The notes: generated by a model not told the origin, from the sequence alone. A stretch of 29,129 nucleotides of DNA from UBA5004 sp038061835 (GCA_038061835.1 JBBTYJ010000004.1:1-29129), one strand, 5' to 3'; shown: positions 14,433 to 21,815, numbered from the stretch's first letter. Numbers and translations are program-made.

Positions 14433-15000
14433 CCCGTATAATATCGCCTTCTTTGATAAACATTGGAGCTTGAATTTCAACTCCTGTTTCAAGCTTTATC
14501 GTTTTGGTCGCGCCTTGGGCCGTGTTACCTCTGGTCGCTTCATGCGCTTCAATTACTTTGAGCTCCATTTTAATTGGTAATTTGAGACCGATAATACGAG
14601 CTTGCCCTGAGGTATTCGAAGGGTCGTCAAAAAGCATCACATCGAGCAATATATTTGGTTTGAGAAATTTGGCTGATGGACCTATCAGTTCTTCTGATAG
14701 TTTGAAGCGCTTGCTTGGATCATTAATTTCCGAAAACCAATATTCCTGCCCGCCGAGTCCGGCGGGCGGGCGCCCTCCTTTGGTATATAAATATTTTATT
14801 TCCTTTTTATTGATGTCTGCTTCCTCGACCTTGTCGGATACATGGAAGGAGTGTTCAGCGATTCTTCCAGTTAAAAGATTTCTCAATTTAGCGGCATTGA
14901 CCGGTTTTCGCTGTTGTTTGCGAAAGACGTGTGAATCGACCACCTCATACGGCTCGTCTTCAAAAACTATATATCGACCCTTCTTGATTTCGCTGTATTC
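14395..15000 (-). CDS. efp: Translation elongation factor P, start lost in assembly gap
   Basis: 201 visible residues begin at the gap with EYSEIKKGRYIVFEDEPYEV. Probably only the first two or so codons are missing. EF-P relieves ribosome stalling at polyproline. The KOW-like N-domain and OB domains are recognisable (KLRNLLTGR, KMELKVIEAHEATRGNTAQG, KTIKLETGVEIQAPMFIKEGDIIRVNTETGDYVDR). The tip loop of domain I reads VFRKQQRKPVN in place of the usual KPGKGGAF, so the position normally modified on Lys or Arg is not clearly conserved. Two short extra segments interrupt conserved blocks: GGRPPAGLGGQ before EYWF, and DPSNTSGQA after LFD. Both coincide with repeat-like DNA. The 3' end overlaps the small membrane gene on the other strand. 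Confidence 0.93.
   Translation of the reverse strand, partial: EYSEIKKGRYIVFEDEPYEVVDSHVFRKQQRKPVNAAKLRNLLTGRIAEHSFHVSDKVEEADINKKEIKYLYTKGGRPPAGLGGQEYWFSEINDPSKRFKLSEELIGPSAKFLKPNILLDVMLFDDPSNTSGQARIIGLKLPIKMELKVIEAHEATRGNTAQGATKTIKLETGVEIQAPMFIKEGDIIRVNTETGDYVDRI
14601..14628. repeat. Dispersed-repeat copy inside efp (encodes DPSNTSGQA)
   Basis: The plus strand reads CTTGCCCTGAG, four bases, then TCGAAGGGTC. CCTGAG-N4-TCGAAGG is shared exactly with the intergenic repeat at 21763-21779. On the efp strand it encodes DPSNTSGQA between LFD and RIIGLKLP, where other EF-P proteins have only one or two residues. It is read in frame and does not disrupt the gene. Confidence 0.65.
14746..14770. repeat. 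GC-rich palindrome inside efp (encodes RPPAGLGGQ)
   Basis: GCCCGCCG (14748-14755) and CGGCGGGC (14760-14767) form a perfect 8-bp stem around AGTC in an otherwise AT-richer gene. The efp strand reads it as GGRPPAGLGGQ, placed between YLYTK and EYWF where EF-P homologues have a short turn. This looks like an in-frame palindromic insertion. Confidence 0.65.
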
Positions 15001-15100
15001 NNNNNNNNNNNNNNNNNNNNNNNNNNNNNNNNNNNNNNNNNNNNNNNNNNNNNNNNNNNNNNNNNNNNNNNNNNNNNNNNNNNNNNNNNNNNNNNNNNNN
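15001..15100. other. Assembly gap of exactly 100 N
   Basis: One hundred consecutive N bases, a conventional placeholder for a scaffold gap of unknown size. It removes the recA stop and the efp start. Because 1025 + 100 + 606 bases is divisible by three, the two genes appear as one frame; this is an artefact. The true distance, and whether anything else lies there, cannot be seen. Confidence 0.97.
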
Positions 15101-16125
15101 CGAATATCTTTAAGAATTTGATCGGAGATTTTTTTGTTCTCGCGCAGGAACTGGCGAGTGGCATCGTAGCCACGACCGAGTTTCAGAGTCTCTCTGTTTG
15201 TTCCGGAGGTGGAGATATATTCATATGAATTGCCCGATTTCTTCATAATGCCGAATTTTTCGCCGAGAGCGATCAATTCGCCTTCTCGTGAAATACCCTC
15301 GTTATACATTAAATCAAACTCTGTTTGTCGAAAGGGGGCCGCTACCTTATTTTTAACCACTTTTACGCGAGTGCGCCCGCCCATAATCTCATCTCCTTTT
15401 TTAATTTGGGCAATGCGGCGAATGTCTAAACGTACCGAAGTATAAAATTTAAGCGCTTTGCCGCCCGGCGTGGTCTCTGGATTTCCAAACATCACTCCTA
15501 TTTGCATGCGAATCTGATTGATAAAAATGACAATAGTTTTTGACTTGGCGACAATGGCGGTAAGTTTGCGTAAAGCCTGACTCATTAAACGCGCTTGTTT
15601 ACCCACATGATATGCTCCCATATCGCCCTCTATCTCGTCTTTGGGTGTGAGCGCCGCAACGGAATCTATCACAATGACATCAAGTTTTCCGGAGCGCACC
15701 AAAGAGTCTACAATTTCCAGCGCCTGTTCTCCCGTATCCGGTTGAGAAATCAGGAGTTCTTCAATTTTTACCCCGAGACGTTTGGAGTATTCCGGATCCA
15801 TAGCGTGTTCAGCATCAATAAAAGCGCAAATACCACCCAATTTCTGGGCTTCAGCGACGACATGCAAAGACAAGGTGGTTTTACCGGAAGATTCTGGTCC
15901 AAATATTTCGATAATTCGACCCCGTGGCAAACCTCCAACACCGAGCGCCGAGTCCAGACCGATTGAGCCGGTGGAAATGGCATTTACGCCAACTTTTGGC
16001 TTGTCACCAAGTTTCATGATTGAATCCTCGCCGAACTTTACTCTAATTGCGTCTAGAGTGGTATCAATATTTTTGCTTGCCCCGAGCTTTGTCGAGGGGT
16101 CTTCGGTATTTTTTGTTTTTGCCAT
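15101..16125 (-). CDS. recA: Recombinase RecA, 3' end lost in assembly gap
   Basis: 341 residues are visible, nearly the full usual length. The Walker A is GPESSGKT (76-83). FIDAEHAMDPEY, the Walker B-like LDVIVIDSVAALTPK, ARLMSQALRKLT (after GAYHVGKQ), FINQIRMQIGVMFGNPETTPGGKALKFY and the DNA-binding loop L2 region are typical. RecA forms the strand-exchange filament and triggers the SOS response. The N-terminus is MAKTKNTEDPSTKLGASKN. Residues 9-17 (DPSTKLGAS) are not typical of RecA and derive from a dispersed repeat. The start lies one base after the stop of the upstream membrane gene, so the two are coupled. The last visible residues (ISDQILKDI) are the start of the normal C-terminal domain tail; only a few residues should be missing. 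Confidence 0.97.
16076..16102. repeat. Dispersed-repeat copy in the recA 5' end (encodes DPSTKLGAS)
   Basis: The plus strand reads CTTGCCCCGAGC, three bases, GTCGAGGGGT. The intergenic copy at 21864-21889 is identical except for the three central bases (TTT here, GAA there). In recA it is in frame at codons 9-17. The same DPS start is encoded by the efp copy at 14601-14628, in the same frame and orientation relative to the gene. Confidence 0.75.
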
Positions 16126-16126
16126 G

Positions 16127-16489
16127 TTAATTATTTAGGCCTGTCTGCGCAGGCAGGACAATCCGCACGTTTTTTCTTATTTCGTGGCCGAAACGGTCTC
16201 GGGCTTTAATGGTCATTATACTTAAACCTGGAGAGACTAACAATTTTTCGCTCCACTTACCATCCTCGTCAGTAAATATCTGGCGATCATTCAAGCTAAC
16301 CCATGCGATATTTTTTGATTGACCCTCAATGATAACCAGCGGATCTGCTACCACTTGTCCATCTTTGAGATTTTCGATCTGAATTTGCGGGCCATATAAA
16401 AGAGCGCGCGCCTGATATAGAAAGTAGATGACAAAGAAAATGAATAAAATAATCCCAATAGCATATCTGAGTCTGATATCAAATTTCAT
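16127..16489 (-). CDS. Membrane-anchored small protein with an Ig-like exterior domain
   Basis: 120 residues. A membrane helix at about 9-28 (YAIGIILFIFFVIYFLYQA) is followed by a beta-rich domain (IENLKDGQVVADPLVIIEGQSKNIAWVSLNDRQIF in part; DEDGKWSEKLLVSPGLSIMTIKARDRFGHE). This pattern resembles the Ig-like 'glucodextranase-B / bacterial Ig' fold, in which a short domain displays turns such as 'N-D-R' and 'DxxGKW'. It overlaps the ftsK stop by four bases and ends one base before recA, so it is part of that operon; a role linked to the divisome or envelope is possible but unproven. The final residues VLPAQTGLNN come from a palindromic repeat (16140-16157). Confidence 0.8.
   Translation of the reverse strand: MKFDIRLRYAIGIILFIFFVIYFLYQARALLYGPQIQIENLKDGQVVADPLVIIEGQSKNIAWVSLNDRQIFTDEDGKWSEKLLVSPGLSIMTIKARDRFGHEIRKNVRIVLPAQTGLNN
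16140..16157. repeat. 18-bp near-perfect palindrome at the 3' end of the membrane gene
   Basis: CCTGTCTGC (16140-16148) faces GCAGGCAGG (16149-16157), complementary except for one T-G position. It supplies the codons for LPAQTGL just before the stop, so the C-terminus of the protein is repeat-derived. Confidence 0.65.
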
Positions 16490-18669
16490 AAAGTGGTTTC
16501 ACTCGTATTTTCTTCGTCAAGTTTCTCTCTTGCGGTTTCTGATCCGTTGTCTATAACTTCTCTGGCTTTAGCCCCAGAACCAGCGCCGATAACTCCACGT
16601 TCCTCGAGCATATCTACCAAGCGGGCGGCGCGAGCGTAACCTATACGCAGTTTACGTTGAAGAAATGAAGTTGAAGCCTTACCGGCATGAATGACAGTTT
16701 CTCTCGCTTCTTCGTAAAGTTCGTCATCGTCTCCATCATATGAATCGTCTTCTCCCAGTGTGGCCGAGAAGATAGCATTATTTGTCTGCGCGGACAAAGA
16801 ATTATTTTCACTGGATATATTAATTTCGTCCTGAAGTTCATCGGTGTAGGTATCAGAAAGATATTTGGCAACGGCCTTGACCTCTTTTTCCGAAATATAT
16901 GCCGATTGAATACGCAATGGTTTGGACATTTCTCCGGAGAGAAAAAGTATGTCTCCCGAACCGAGAAGTTTCTCTGCGCCGGATGTATCGAGAATAGTGC
17001 GTGAATCAATTTGTGAGGAAACCTGTAAGGCAATGCGTGCCGGAATGTTGGCTTTGATTAATCCGGTGATGATATTTACGGACGGTCTTTGAGTGGAAAG
17101 GATAAGATGAATACCGACGGCGCGACTCATTTGCGCCAAACGTACCACTGCGGCTTCGAGTTCTCGTGGATAAGACTGCATCATATCTGCCAACTCGTCT
17201 ATAATAATAACGATAAAAGGCATGGGCTCTTCGTTTTTTCCCGCCTGCGTAGATAAGACATTTTGGTGATACGAATCTATGTCTCGCGTTTTATTTTTCT
17301 CAAGAATGTTGTAGCGACGTTCCATCTCTTTGGCTGCCCACTTGAGAGCTACGATTGCTTTCTTAGGGTCAGTGATCACAGGAGTTAAGAGGTGAGGAAT
17401 ATTGTTATACATGGTCAATTCAACGCGTTTCGGGTCTATCATTATGAACTTCAGATTTTCTGGTGGATTTCTAAACAAGAGGGAAGTAACTATGGCGTGT
17501 ATGGTGACCGATTTACCCGAACCGGTGGCGCCGGCCAAAAGAAGGTGAGGCATTCTGGCTAAATTAGCAAAGTGTGAATGACCGGTGATATCTCGTCCAA
17601 GTGACACCAAGAGGGGCAGAGCGCTTCTTGAATATTGCTCGTCAGAGATTAAGGAACCAAGGCCGATAATGGATTTAAGAGTATTAGGGACCTCGACACC
17701 GACCAGAGATTTGCCGGGTATCGGTGCCTCGATACGCACTGGATGTGCGGCAAGCGCCAGTTCCAGATTATTTTGGAGCCCAATGATTTTTGAGAGTTTA
17801 ACACCCTCGGCTGGTTTCATGGCGTAACGGGTGACGGATGGTCCAATTGAGATTTCGTCCATCTCCACCACAATACCGAAGTTCAGAAGAGTGCGTTTAA
17901 TCAAGTTGGCATTGGCCTTGATATCGCCGACTCCCGGTTTTCCACGATCTCCCTCCAGAAGGGAAAGCGGGGGAGGGACCCATTTCTTTCCGCTTCGTCT
18001 CATTGATACCGGCACGAATGTTTCATTATCATTTTTTGTTCTTGGAACATCGGAATTAACTCGCGATGCATGATTTGCGGTTCTTTCTTCCGCTTTCTCC
18101 ACTGCTTTTTCTATGGCTGCGTTCTCTGTAGGGGCCAGAGGAACAGTTTCTTGTTTCGAGAACAATTTTTTAATAAACAAGACAATGTCGAATTTAATCG
18201 AAGTATTGAATATGACCAGAACTGATACAACGACCAGTGCTATGAGTATGATTGCCGATAGATAGATATCGAATAATACCGACAATGATCGGGATAAAAA
18301 TTTCCCGACAATGCCGCCTTCATTTAAGATGAGGTCGGTTAATCCCAAAGATGATAGAAAGAGAATAATTGATCCGAAGATTTGCGGCATGGCGAAGTCT
18401 CTCTCCTGTTCTCGGAGAAACGATATTGCTAATAAGAAAAAGACTATGGGTAAAAGATAATATCCGAGACCGAACAAATAAGAGAGCCAGCTATAAGTGA
18501 GTGTTCCCGCGCGTCCTGCAAAATTGAAGGCGCCAAGGAGAAAAAAGATAGAACATACTATCGAAAATACCCCCAAGATACCATTGGTGGTTTCTTTAGA
18601 AGTAAATCTAAATATTGATAAATCATTCTCTTCTTGACCGCCTTGTTTCTTCTTTCGGAGTTTTGCCAT
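16486..18669 (-). CDS. ftsK: FtsK/SpoIIIE DNA translocase
   Basis: 727 residues. The N-terminal membrane domain has about four helices (residues 31-50, 60-85, 96-113, 132-156). A short linker (about 165-240) is followed by the alpha/beta translocase with Walker A GATGSGKS (380-387) and Walker B FIVIIIDELADMM (485-497). IDPKRVELT, STQRPSVNIITGLIKANIPARIA and ILDTSGAEKLLGSGDILF are all characteristic. The C-terminal gamma winged-helix (SFLQRKLRIGYARAARLVDMLEERGVIG, in part) reads polar KOPS/SRS sequences. FtsK pumps chromosomal DNA at the septum and aids dimer resolution. The linker is much shorter than in E. coli, like other small translocases. It heads the ftsK - membrane gene - recA - efp operon, overlapping the next gene by four bases. 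Confidence 0.97.
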   Translation of the reverse strand: MAKLRKKKQGGQEENDLSIFRFTSKETTNGILGVFSIVCSIFFLLGAFNFAGRAGTLTYSWLSYLFGLGYYLLPIVFFLLAISFLREQERDFAMPQIFGSIILFLSSLGLTDLILNEGGIVGKFLSRSLSVLFDIYLSAIILIALVVVSVLVIFNTSIKFDIVLFIKKLFSKQETVPLAPTENAAIEKAVEKAEERTANHASRVNSDVPRTKNDNETFVPVSMRRSGKKWVPPPLSLLEGDRGKPGVGDIKANANLIKRTLLNFGIVVEMDEISIGPSVTRYAMKPAEGVKLSKIIGLQNNLELALAAHPVRIEAPIPGKSLVGVEVPNTLKSIIGLGSLISDEQYSRSALPLLVSLGRDITGHSHFANLARMPHLLLAGATGSGKSVTIHAIVTSLLFRNPPENLKFIMIDPKRVELTMYNNIPHLLTPVITDPKKAIVALKWAAKEMERRYNILEKNKTRDIDSYHQNVLSTQAGKNEEPMPFIVIIIDELADMMQSYPRELEAAVVRLAQMSRAVGIHLILSTQRPSVNIITGLIKANIPARIALQVSSQIDSRTILDTSGAEKLLGSGDILFLSGEMSKPLRIQSAYISEKEVKAVAKYLSDTYTDELQDEINISSENNSLSAQTNNAIFSATLGEDDSYDGDDDELYEEARETVIHAGKASTSFLQRKLRIGYARAARLVDMLEERGVIGAGSGAKAREVIDNGSETAREKLDEENTSETTL

Positions 18670-18729
18670 AACGATAAAAAGTTATTTCATAATAATAACA
18701 CGCTAGACACACTTTTTCTTCAGGGTTTA

Positions 18730-18777
18730 CCCCGTTAGAGATAGGTCATTAAAGATGACTGCGATTCTCTAATGGGG
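18730..18777. repeat. Two-tier stem-loop between ftsK and the HTH gene
   Basis: CCCCGTTAGAGA (18730-18741) pairs with TCTCTAATGGGG (18766-18777) with one G-T. The loop itself holds a second perfect stem, GTCAT/ATGAC, around TAAAG (18745-18759). The outer arm shares CCCCGTTAGA with the 38-bp palindrome upstream of the 23S gene. It lies in the 214-base divergent spacer, so it might act on either gene. Confidence 0.65.
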
Positions 18778-18822
18778 TTGCAAAATATGTCTCTTAATCG
18801 CATAATGGACTCGCCTGTTTTT

Positions 18823-18868
18823 AAAGGACAAAGGTTGCTTAGGTTAAGGGACAGGTATAAAAAGGACA
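18823..18868 (+). promoter_or_regulatory. Three AAAGGACA-like boxes upstream of the HTH gene
   Basis: AAAGGACA starts at 18823 and again at 18861, with AAGGGACA at 18846 between them. They lie 16 to 61 bases before the ATG at 18884, where a promoter is expected, and TATAAA (18856-18861) and AATAAT (18870-18875) are in the same stretch. The arrangement suggests an operator of the downstream regulator. A further AAAGGACA lies inside its gene at 19261. Confidence 0.5.
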
Positions 18869-18883
18869 CAATAATAGAGCCAT

Positions 18884-19504
18884 ATGCTCGACATCATAGA
18901 TAAAGACAAAAAACCAGAAAAACTTGCTTCCGCTCTGTATTTAATAACAAGTTTTTTAAACGATCAGGAACCGCTTAAATGGAAGTTGCGTTCGCTTGCC
19001 ACGGATCTAGTATCTGTGGCGATGTCTCTTAAAGAAAAACAAATTGTCTCACCGGTGTTGAGAGACATTATTTTTAATATAACAGGGCTTCTTTCGGTGA
19101 CAAAAAATGTTGGGTTGGTCTCCGCCGAAAATAATGATCTTATGCAAGAAGAATTTATTAAATACATTGATGCTATTGGTTACCCTAAGAATGTGTCGGA
19201 TATTTTGAAATCAGAATCTCCAGCGCCGGAAATTAAGAGACTTGAGAAAGCTTCGGTCCTAAAGGACAAATCATTGAAGGAATTTGGAGCGGTGTCTGTA
19301 AAGAAGAATAGCCGTCAAAATGTTATTATCGCGCTTTTAAAACGTAAAAAAGAGATCATGATAAAGGACGTTTCTCCCCTTATTGATGGCTGTAGCGAAA
19401 AGACAATCCAGCGTGAGCTTTCGACCATGGTGCAGGCGGGTATTCTTAGCAAAATGGGAGAAAAACGCTGGAGCCGTTATAGTCTCGCCCGCCCGCAGCT
19501 TTAG
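18884..19504 (+). CDS. Predicted HTH transcriptional regulator
   Basis: 206 residues. Residues 1-110 are helical with no clear family match (LASALYLITSFLNDQEPLKWKL, ALRSLATDLVSVAMSLKEKQ). The C-terminal third carries a winged-helix-like region: QNVIIALLKRKKEIMIKDVSPLIDGCSEKTIQRELSTMVQAGILSKMGEKRWSRY (given only as the region of residues 146-201). SEKTIQRELSTMVQAGIL matches the recognition helix and wing of DeoR/Fic-type HTH domains. No metal- or ligand-binding signature is seen. It is divergent from ftsK, stands alone, and is preceded by repeated AAAGGACA boxes, which fits autoregulation. The last residues RPQL and the stop come from a repeat-like GC-rich element. DNA-binding is likely; the targets are unknown. 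Confidence 0.75.
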   Translation: MLDIIDKDKKPEKLASALYLITSFLNDQEPLKWKLRSLATDLVSVAMSLKEKQIVSPVLRDIIFNITGLLSVTKNVGLVSAENNDLMQEEFIKYIDAIGYPKNVSDILKSESPAPEIKRLEKASVLKDKSLKEFGAVSVKKNSRQNVIIALLKRKKEIMIKDVSPLIDGCSEKTIQRELSTMVQAGILSKMGEKRWSRYSLARPQL

Positions 19505-19514
19505 CGAGGCAGGG
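19484..19514. repeat. GC-rich repeat-like element that supplies the HTH gene stop
   Basis: CTCGC (19484-19488) and GCGAG (19504-19508) are complementary around CCGCCCGCAGCTTTA-type sequence, and CAGGG follows. The TAG stop (19502-19504) lies in it. The GC-rich composition contrasts with the neighbouring gene. The palindrome is imperfect, so this is a weaker call than the other repeats. Confidence 0.45.
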
Positions 19515-19585
19515 TCTTGCTTAATGGCTTTGAGGGGTATATTATCAGAAGTAACCTTAAATCTAAGGAGTTATCCACAGTGCAT

Positions 19586-19614
19586 TTGGTACTTGTAGTG
19601 ATACCCCTTATAAT
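19586..19614 (+). promoter_or_regulatory. Sigma-70-like promoter of the large surface protein
   Basis: TTGGTA (19586-19591) and TATAAT (19609-19614) are spaced by 17 bases. Transcription from about 19621 gives a leader of roughly 128 bases before ATG 19749. No Shine-Dalgarno precedes that ATG, and a DnaA-box-like TTATCCACA lies just upstream at 19571-19579. The long leader contrasts with the leaderless genes elsewhere and may stabilise a highly expressed mRNA. Confidence 0.7.
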
Positions 19615-19748
19615 ATAAAGGCTTGCCGACGGACAGGGTTCGCATTTTGTTTGTTGGCAAATGTTTGTAAATTAACACCCGTGACGCAACTCAAACAAAT
19701 ATTAGAAATTATTGGGAAGCACTCACGCATTAGAAAATAAATTAACAA

Positions 19749-21728
19749 ATGAATAAAATTAGAATTGCAAAAATCGCAGGAATTGCAGCAGGTGCAACTC
19801 TGGCTTTCGGTTCTTTTGTACCGATGGTAGGAGCTGTCACTATTGCTGAACTTCAGGCACAAATCGATGTGCTCTCGGCGCAGCTGGCCACTCTTCAAGG
19901 TGGTACTGCAACTACTGGCGCAACTGCTTGCGTTTTCACTCGCAGCTTGACTGAAAAATCAACCGGCGCTGATGTAACATGCTTGCAACAGACTTTGGTT
20001 GCTCAAGGTCACTTGGTTATGCCAACAGGCGTAGCTATGGGTTACTTTGGTAATCTTACTAAAGCCGCTGTTGCCAAGTGGCAAGCAGCCAACGGAGTTT
20101 CTCCGGCAGTTGGCTACTTCGGTCCTATCTCACAGGCTAAGTTTGCTGCTATGGGTGGAACCACAACCGGCGGTACAACTACTGGTACTGGTGGTACGAC
20201 CACTGGTGGTACTATCGGTACTCCAGGTGTAGAAGGTACTGTTACCGTTTCTCTCAATCCAACTCCCGCTGGAGCGAAGTTGTATGAAGGAGACACGAGT
20301 AGAGATGTCATGGGCATCAAACTTGAAGCCAAGACATCCGACATCAAGATCGAGAGAGTTAAATTGAAACTTGATGAAAACGATACTACTTCAACTTCGG
20401 ACACAGATTTCTACAGAAAGATTGCTAGCAAGGTCTACATCAAGGACGGTTCGACCGTACTTGGTTCCGCAGATCTTAATATCAACACTGTAGTTAAGGA
20501 TGGTACTAATTACTACATCACAGTTTCCGGTTTGAGTTTTGTTGTTCCTAAGGATGCAACGAAAGTTCTCACCGTTGCTCTTGACGCGATGAGTAATTGG
20601 GACGACACATTTAACGGCGACTCTTGGAGACTGACTGTTCCTGTAGACGGTATTCGTGGAGTAGACGGCGCTGCCGTGAACCAATATGGTCCGGCTACCG
20701 CCTTCAATCGCGACTTCACTTCTAACGGTGAACTTGCAGAAAGCGCTACTCTAGCCGTTTCTCTCAGCTCTAGTAGTCCTCTCGCTAATCAGGTCATCTG
20801 TACAGCAAGTACAGACGAAGATGAGTGCGATGAGCTAGAACTCATGAGGGTTGATTTCAAGGCAGAAAAAGATGATGTTACTCTGACCGACCTTGTTGTT
20901 GATATCAACATGACCGGTGGTGATACAGCCACTGCGACAACCGCTTGGCTCTTTGATGGTTCTACTTCCGTAGGTTCGGCAACCATTGTCGAACTTGAAG
21001 GTTCGAATAGTGCTACCTTCTCTGACATTGACTTTGTCATTCCAGTGAACACAACCAAGACCCTTTCGGTTAGGGTTGATATCAAGGATACGGATGCAAC
21101 CACTAATAGTTTTGCAGCCGACATTGACACTGGTGACGTTACTGCCGAGAATGCAGCAGGCACTGGCATAACGGAATCTGGTTCTGCAGCCGGTAAAACC
21201 ATTGAGGTTAGAAAGGTTGGTCCCCAGATCACTCTGGTTTCTAAGTCAATTACTACCAATGGTGTTCCACAGAACAATAATGCTGGGGTTAACATGAGTA
21301 CTTCTACTTTGACTGCGACCTATAACCTCAAGATTAAAGCAGTCGGAGGTGATCTCACCCTTGGTACTGTTGCTTCAGGCACACCTGTATTCGCAAGTTC
21401 TACAGGTTCGTTCGCGCTCTATCGCAACGGTGCCTACGACGGTTCGATGGGTAGTTATGCTACCTCGACTTCGTATACTATTCCTTCCGCCTGTACTTCA
21501 GTTGGTACGAATAGTTGTACGTTAGCTGAAGGTGCCGAAATTACCATCCCTGTCACATGGCAAATTCTTGGTAGACAAATCACTACTGGGGCCACTATGA
21601 CCACGGGTAGTCTCTACTCTGTTGGCTTCGAAGGATTCACCTGGCATTCATCAGCAGCTGCTAGCCAGAGAACCACCTTCATGGCCACGACTACGGACTG
21701 GAGAACAGCTGACGTTTCCTTCCCGTAA
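19749..21728 (+). CDS. Secreted peptidoglycan-binding surface protein (659 aa)
   Basis: A signal peptide spans about 1-30 (KIAGIAAGATLAFGSFVPMVGA). A short coiled segment follows (IAELQAQIDVLSAQLATLQ), then a peptidoglycan-binding-1 type domain at about 61-135: the pair C61/C78, TGADVTCLQQTLVAQGHL, GYFGNLTKAAVAKWQAANG and VGYFGPISQAKF. A Gly/Thr linker (about 136-163) leads to a long beta-rich region with repeated 'VTLTDLVVDINMTGG.. ATAWLFDGSTSVG' style strands, rich in Thr, Ser and Asp and poor in Lys. No catalytic motif is seen. The layout fits a cell-wall-anchored coat or S-layer-like protein; this is inference. It has its own strong promoter with a long leader and a strong terminator (21816-21860), consistent with an abundant monocistronic product. 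Confidence 0.88.
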   Translation: MNKIRIAKIAGIAAGATLAFGSFVPMVGAVTIAELQAQIDVLSAQLATLQGGTATTGATACVFTRSLTEKSTGADVTCLQQTLVAQGHLVMPTGVAMGYFGNLTKAAVAKWQAANGVSPAVGYFGPISQAKFAAMGGTTTGGTTTGTGGTTTGGTIGTPGVEGTVTVSLNPTPAGAKLYEGDTSRDVMGIKLEAKTSDIKIERVKLKLDENDTTSTSDTDFYRKIASKVYIKDGSTVLGSADLNINTVVKDGTNYYITVSGLSFVVPKDATKVLTVALDAMSNWDDTFNGDSWRLTVPVDGIRGVDGAAVNQYGPATAFNRDFTSNGELAESATLAVSLSSSSPLANQVICTASTDEDECDELELMRVDFKAEKDDVTLTDLVVDINMTGGDTATATTAWLFDGSTSVGSATIVELEGSNSATFSDIDFVIPVNTTKTLSVRVDIKDTDATTNSFAADIDTGDVTAENAAGTGITESGSAAGKTIEVRKVGPQITLVSKSITTNGVPQNNNAGVNMSTSTLTATYNLKIKAVGGDLTLGTVASGTPVFASSTGSFALYRNGAYDGSMGSYATSTSYTIPSACTSVGTNSCTLAEGAEITIPVTWQILGRQITTGATMTTGSLYSVGFEGFTWHSSAAASQRTTFMATTTDWRTADVSFP

Positions 21729-21741
21729 TCCTCTCTTGATT

Positions 21742-21786
21742 CCTCGACTTCGCTCGGGATTATCCTGAGCCCGTCGAAGGATAAGG
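21742..21786. repeat. Intergenic dispersed-repeat pair
   Basis: Two units lie in tandem after the surface-protein stop: CCTCGACTTCGCTCGGG, then TATCCTGAG, four bases (CCCG), TCGAAGGATA, whose ends TATCCT/AGGATA are complementary. The second unit shares CCTGAG-N4-TCGAAGG with the in-gene copy in efp at 14601-14628. The first resembles, in reverse orientation, the copies at 16076 and 21864. Confidence 0.7.
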
Positions 21787-21815
21787 ATTGCTAAGGCACT
21801 ACCCCCTAGTGGTAG

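Noticed and set aside
14395..16125. A 576-residue RecA-EF-P fusion protein
   Set aside because: The join is made of exactly 100 N placeholder bases, which happens to keep the frame. Each half is a complete, ordinary gene apart from a few residues at the gap.
19571..19579. Replication origin at the DnaA-box-like TTATCCACA sites
   Set aside because: The boxes are single and kilobases apart, with no dnaA, dnaN or AT-rich unwinding region nearby.
20789..21295. 168-codon minus-strand frame inside the surface protein
   Set aside because: It is antisense to a Thr/Ser/Asp-rich gene, which commonly leaves the opposite strand open; the sense frame has a signal peptide and a known domain.
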